Positions 13,036 through 13,739 of a stretch of 13,739 nucleotides of DNA are shown piece by piece. Source of the stretch: DATGEO01 sp035310015 (GTDB taxonomy: Bacteria; Chloroflexota; Dormibacteria; Dormibacterales; Dormibacteraceae); contig DATGEO010000001.1 in assembly GCA_035310015.1 (NCBI GenBank), positions 1 through 13,739 of the forward strand, in the 5' to 3' direction. The notes beneath the pieces are model-generated. The model saw only the letters and a program-made list of their open reading frames with translations, made no database searches and was not told where the DNA came from. Position 1 is the first letter of the stretch, and every line of letters starts with the position of its first letter. Both the position numbers and the translations under genes were made by a program.

Positions 13036-13739
13036 ATGAAGACCCCGCCCGGCCACCGCGAGACTCCACTGCGCGCTGTACCCATCGTCCAGGGCGAGCG
13101 CGACCGTCGGTTCCTCGTCTTCGCCGGCATCGTGCTCGTCGCGATCGCGCTCGGGTTCAAGTCCGAGCTGCTCGCCCAGAACCAGGTCTGGGCGCTGGGC
13201 CTCGGCCTGATCGTCGTCGCGGCGCCGGCGATCCTTGCCTACCTGCGAGGCGATGAGCCGCCGGCGGTCGAGCACTACATCCCGGTCGCTCTCGGCGCGA
13301 TCACCCTCGCCGGCCTCGCGATCCTCGTGCCCGAGCTCTGGAAGTTCGGCGTGCTGGCGGTTCTGTTCGGCGTCGGCTTCGTGCTCGCCGGGCGCCTCGA
13401 CTACCTACGCCTGCGCAACTCGGAGAAGCGAGGACATGTCGTCGTTCAGGAGGCGATCCTCGTCTGCGTCCTGGCCGGCGCGTACCTGGTGGTCGTGACG
13501 CTGCCGTTCAACCCCATCCTGCGGCTGCTGTGGATCCTCACCATCACGTTTTTGGCCTCGTACCGCAGCTTCCGCATCAACGGCTCGTCCATCGCCCCGA
13601 GCCGGGCCTTCATCTTCGCCGTGTTCGTCGCCCAGGTCGTGACCTTCCTCGCCTGGGCCGTCACGGCCCTCGAGAGCTACCTGATCCTCAACGAGGGCAC
13701 GTTCGCCGTGATCCTGCTGTTCGCCTGGTACATCAACCG
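13036..13739 (+). CDS. Multi-pass membrane protein of unknown function (C-terminus beyond window)
   Basis: I do not recognise the family. The first 234 codons are present and the frame is open to the window end. A hydrophilic cytoplasmic-looking start of about 25 residues (MKTPPGHRET..., ending GERDRR) is followed by about eight hydrophobic segments near residues 26-42, 51-70, 82-99, 104-119, 138-156, 160-176, 190-212 and 218-234. Short basic loops such as RLDYLRLRNSEKRG and SYRSFR suggest a compact integral protein of the inner membrane. No conserved catalytic motif is apparent. ATG 13036 is the first start after the cupin gene. Its place after GDP-mannose genes could hint at envelope glycan work, but no sequence feature supports that. 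Confidence 0.75.
   Translation, partial: MKTPPGHRETPLRAVPIVQGERDRRFLVFAGIVLVAIALGFKSELLAQNQVWALGLGLIVVAAPAILAYLRGDEPPAVEHYIPVALGAITLAGLAILVPELWKFGVLAVLFGVGFVLAGRLDYLRLRNSEKRGHVVVQEAILVCVLAGAYLVVVTLPFNPILRLLWILTITFLASYRSFRINGSSIAPSRAFIFAVFVAQVVTFLAWAVTALESYLILNEGTFAVILLFAWYIN

Overview
The window is 13.7 kb of GC-rich, densely coded bacterial DNA (about two thirds or more G+C by eye). It carries housekeeping genes for nucleotide sugars and S-adenosylmethionine (SAM). Several genes start with GTG or TTG. Three carry a -10-like hexamer only 9-11 bases before the start codon and no Shine-Dalgarno, which suggests leaderless or near-leaderless transcripts. This fits a high-GC, Gram-positive-type or Chloroflexota/Dormibacterota-like soil lineage, but the phylum is an inference. 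No rRNA, tRNA, IS element or CRISPR array was seen.

Left arm, minus strand: the first 44 codons of an NAD-dependent sugar epimerase/dehydratase (1-133), a 193-base hairpin-rich gap, and a UDP-N-acetylhexosamine-type 6-dehydrogenase (327-1514). Twelve bases separate this gene from the first plus-strand gene, and one small AT-rich box could serve as the -10 element for both directions.

Right arm, plus strand, one tightly packed series: GT4 glycosyltransferase (1527-2627), UDP-glucose 6-dehydrogenase (2638-4995), UDP-glucuronate decarboxylase/UDP-xylose synthase (4979-5941), adenine phosphoribosyltransferase (5938-6462), S-adenosylhomocysteinase (6476-7741), patatin-like phospholipase (7766-8647), SAM synthetase (8743-9888), mannose-1-phosphate guanylyltransferase (9885-10946), phosphomannomutase/phosphoglucomutase (11183-12622), a phosphomannose-isomerase-type cupin (12628-13008), and a multi-pass membrane protein running off the end (13036 onward). 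Two pathways interleave. Sugar activation runs UDP-Glc to UDP-GlcA to UDP-Xyl, and Man-6-P to Man-1-P to GDP-Man. The methyl cycle (metK, ahcY) is joined by adenine salvage (apt).

The main discovery is a 354-residue intein in the UDP-glucose dehydrogenase, inserted exactly at the catalytic cysteine (GGS|C...HN|CFPKD). Removing it leaves a normal 431-residue enzyme, so catalysis depends on protein splicing. Its LAGLIDADG endonuclease looks eroded: one good motif remains, and the first is degenerate and unusually close to the second. A second lead is the metK leader, where two mutually exclusive pairings, one masking the ribosome-binding site, look like a translational switch.
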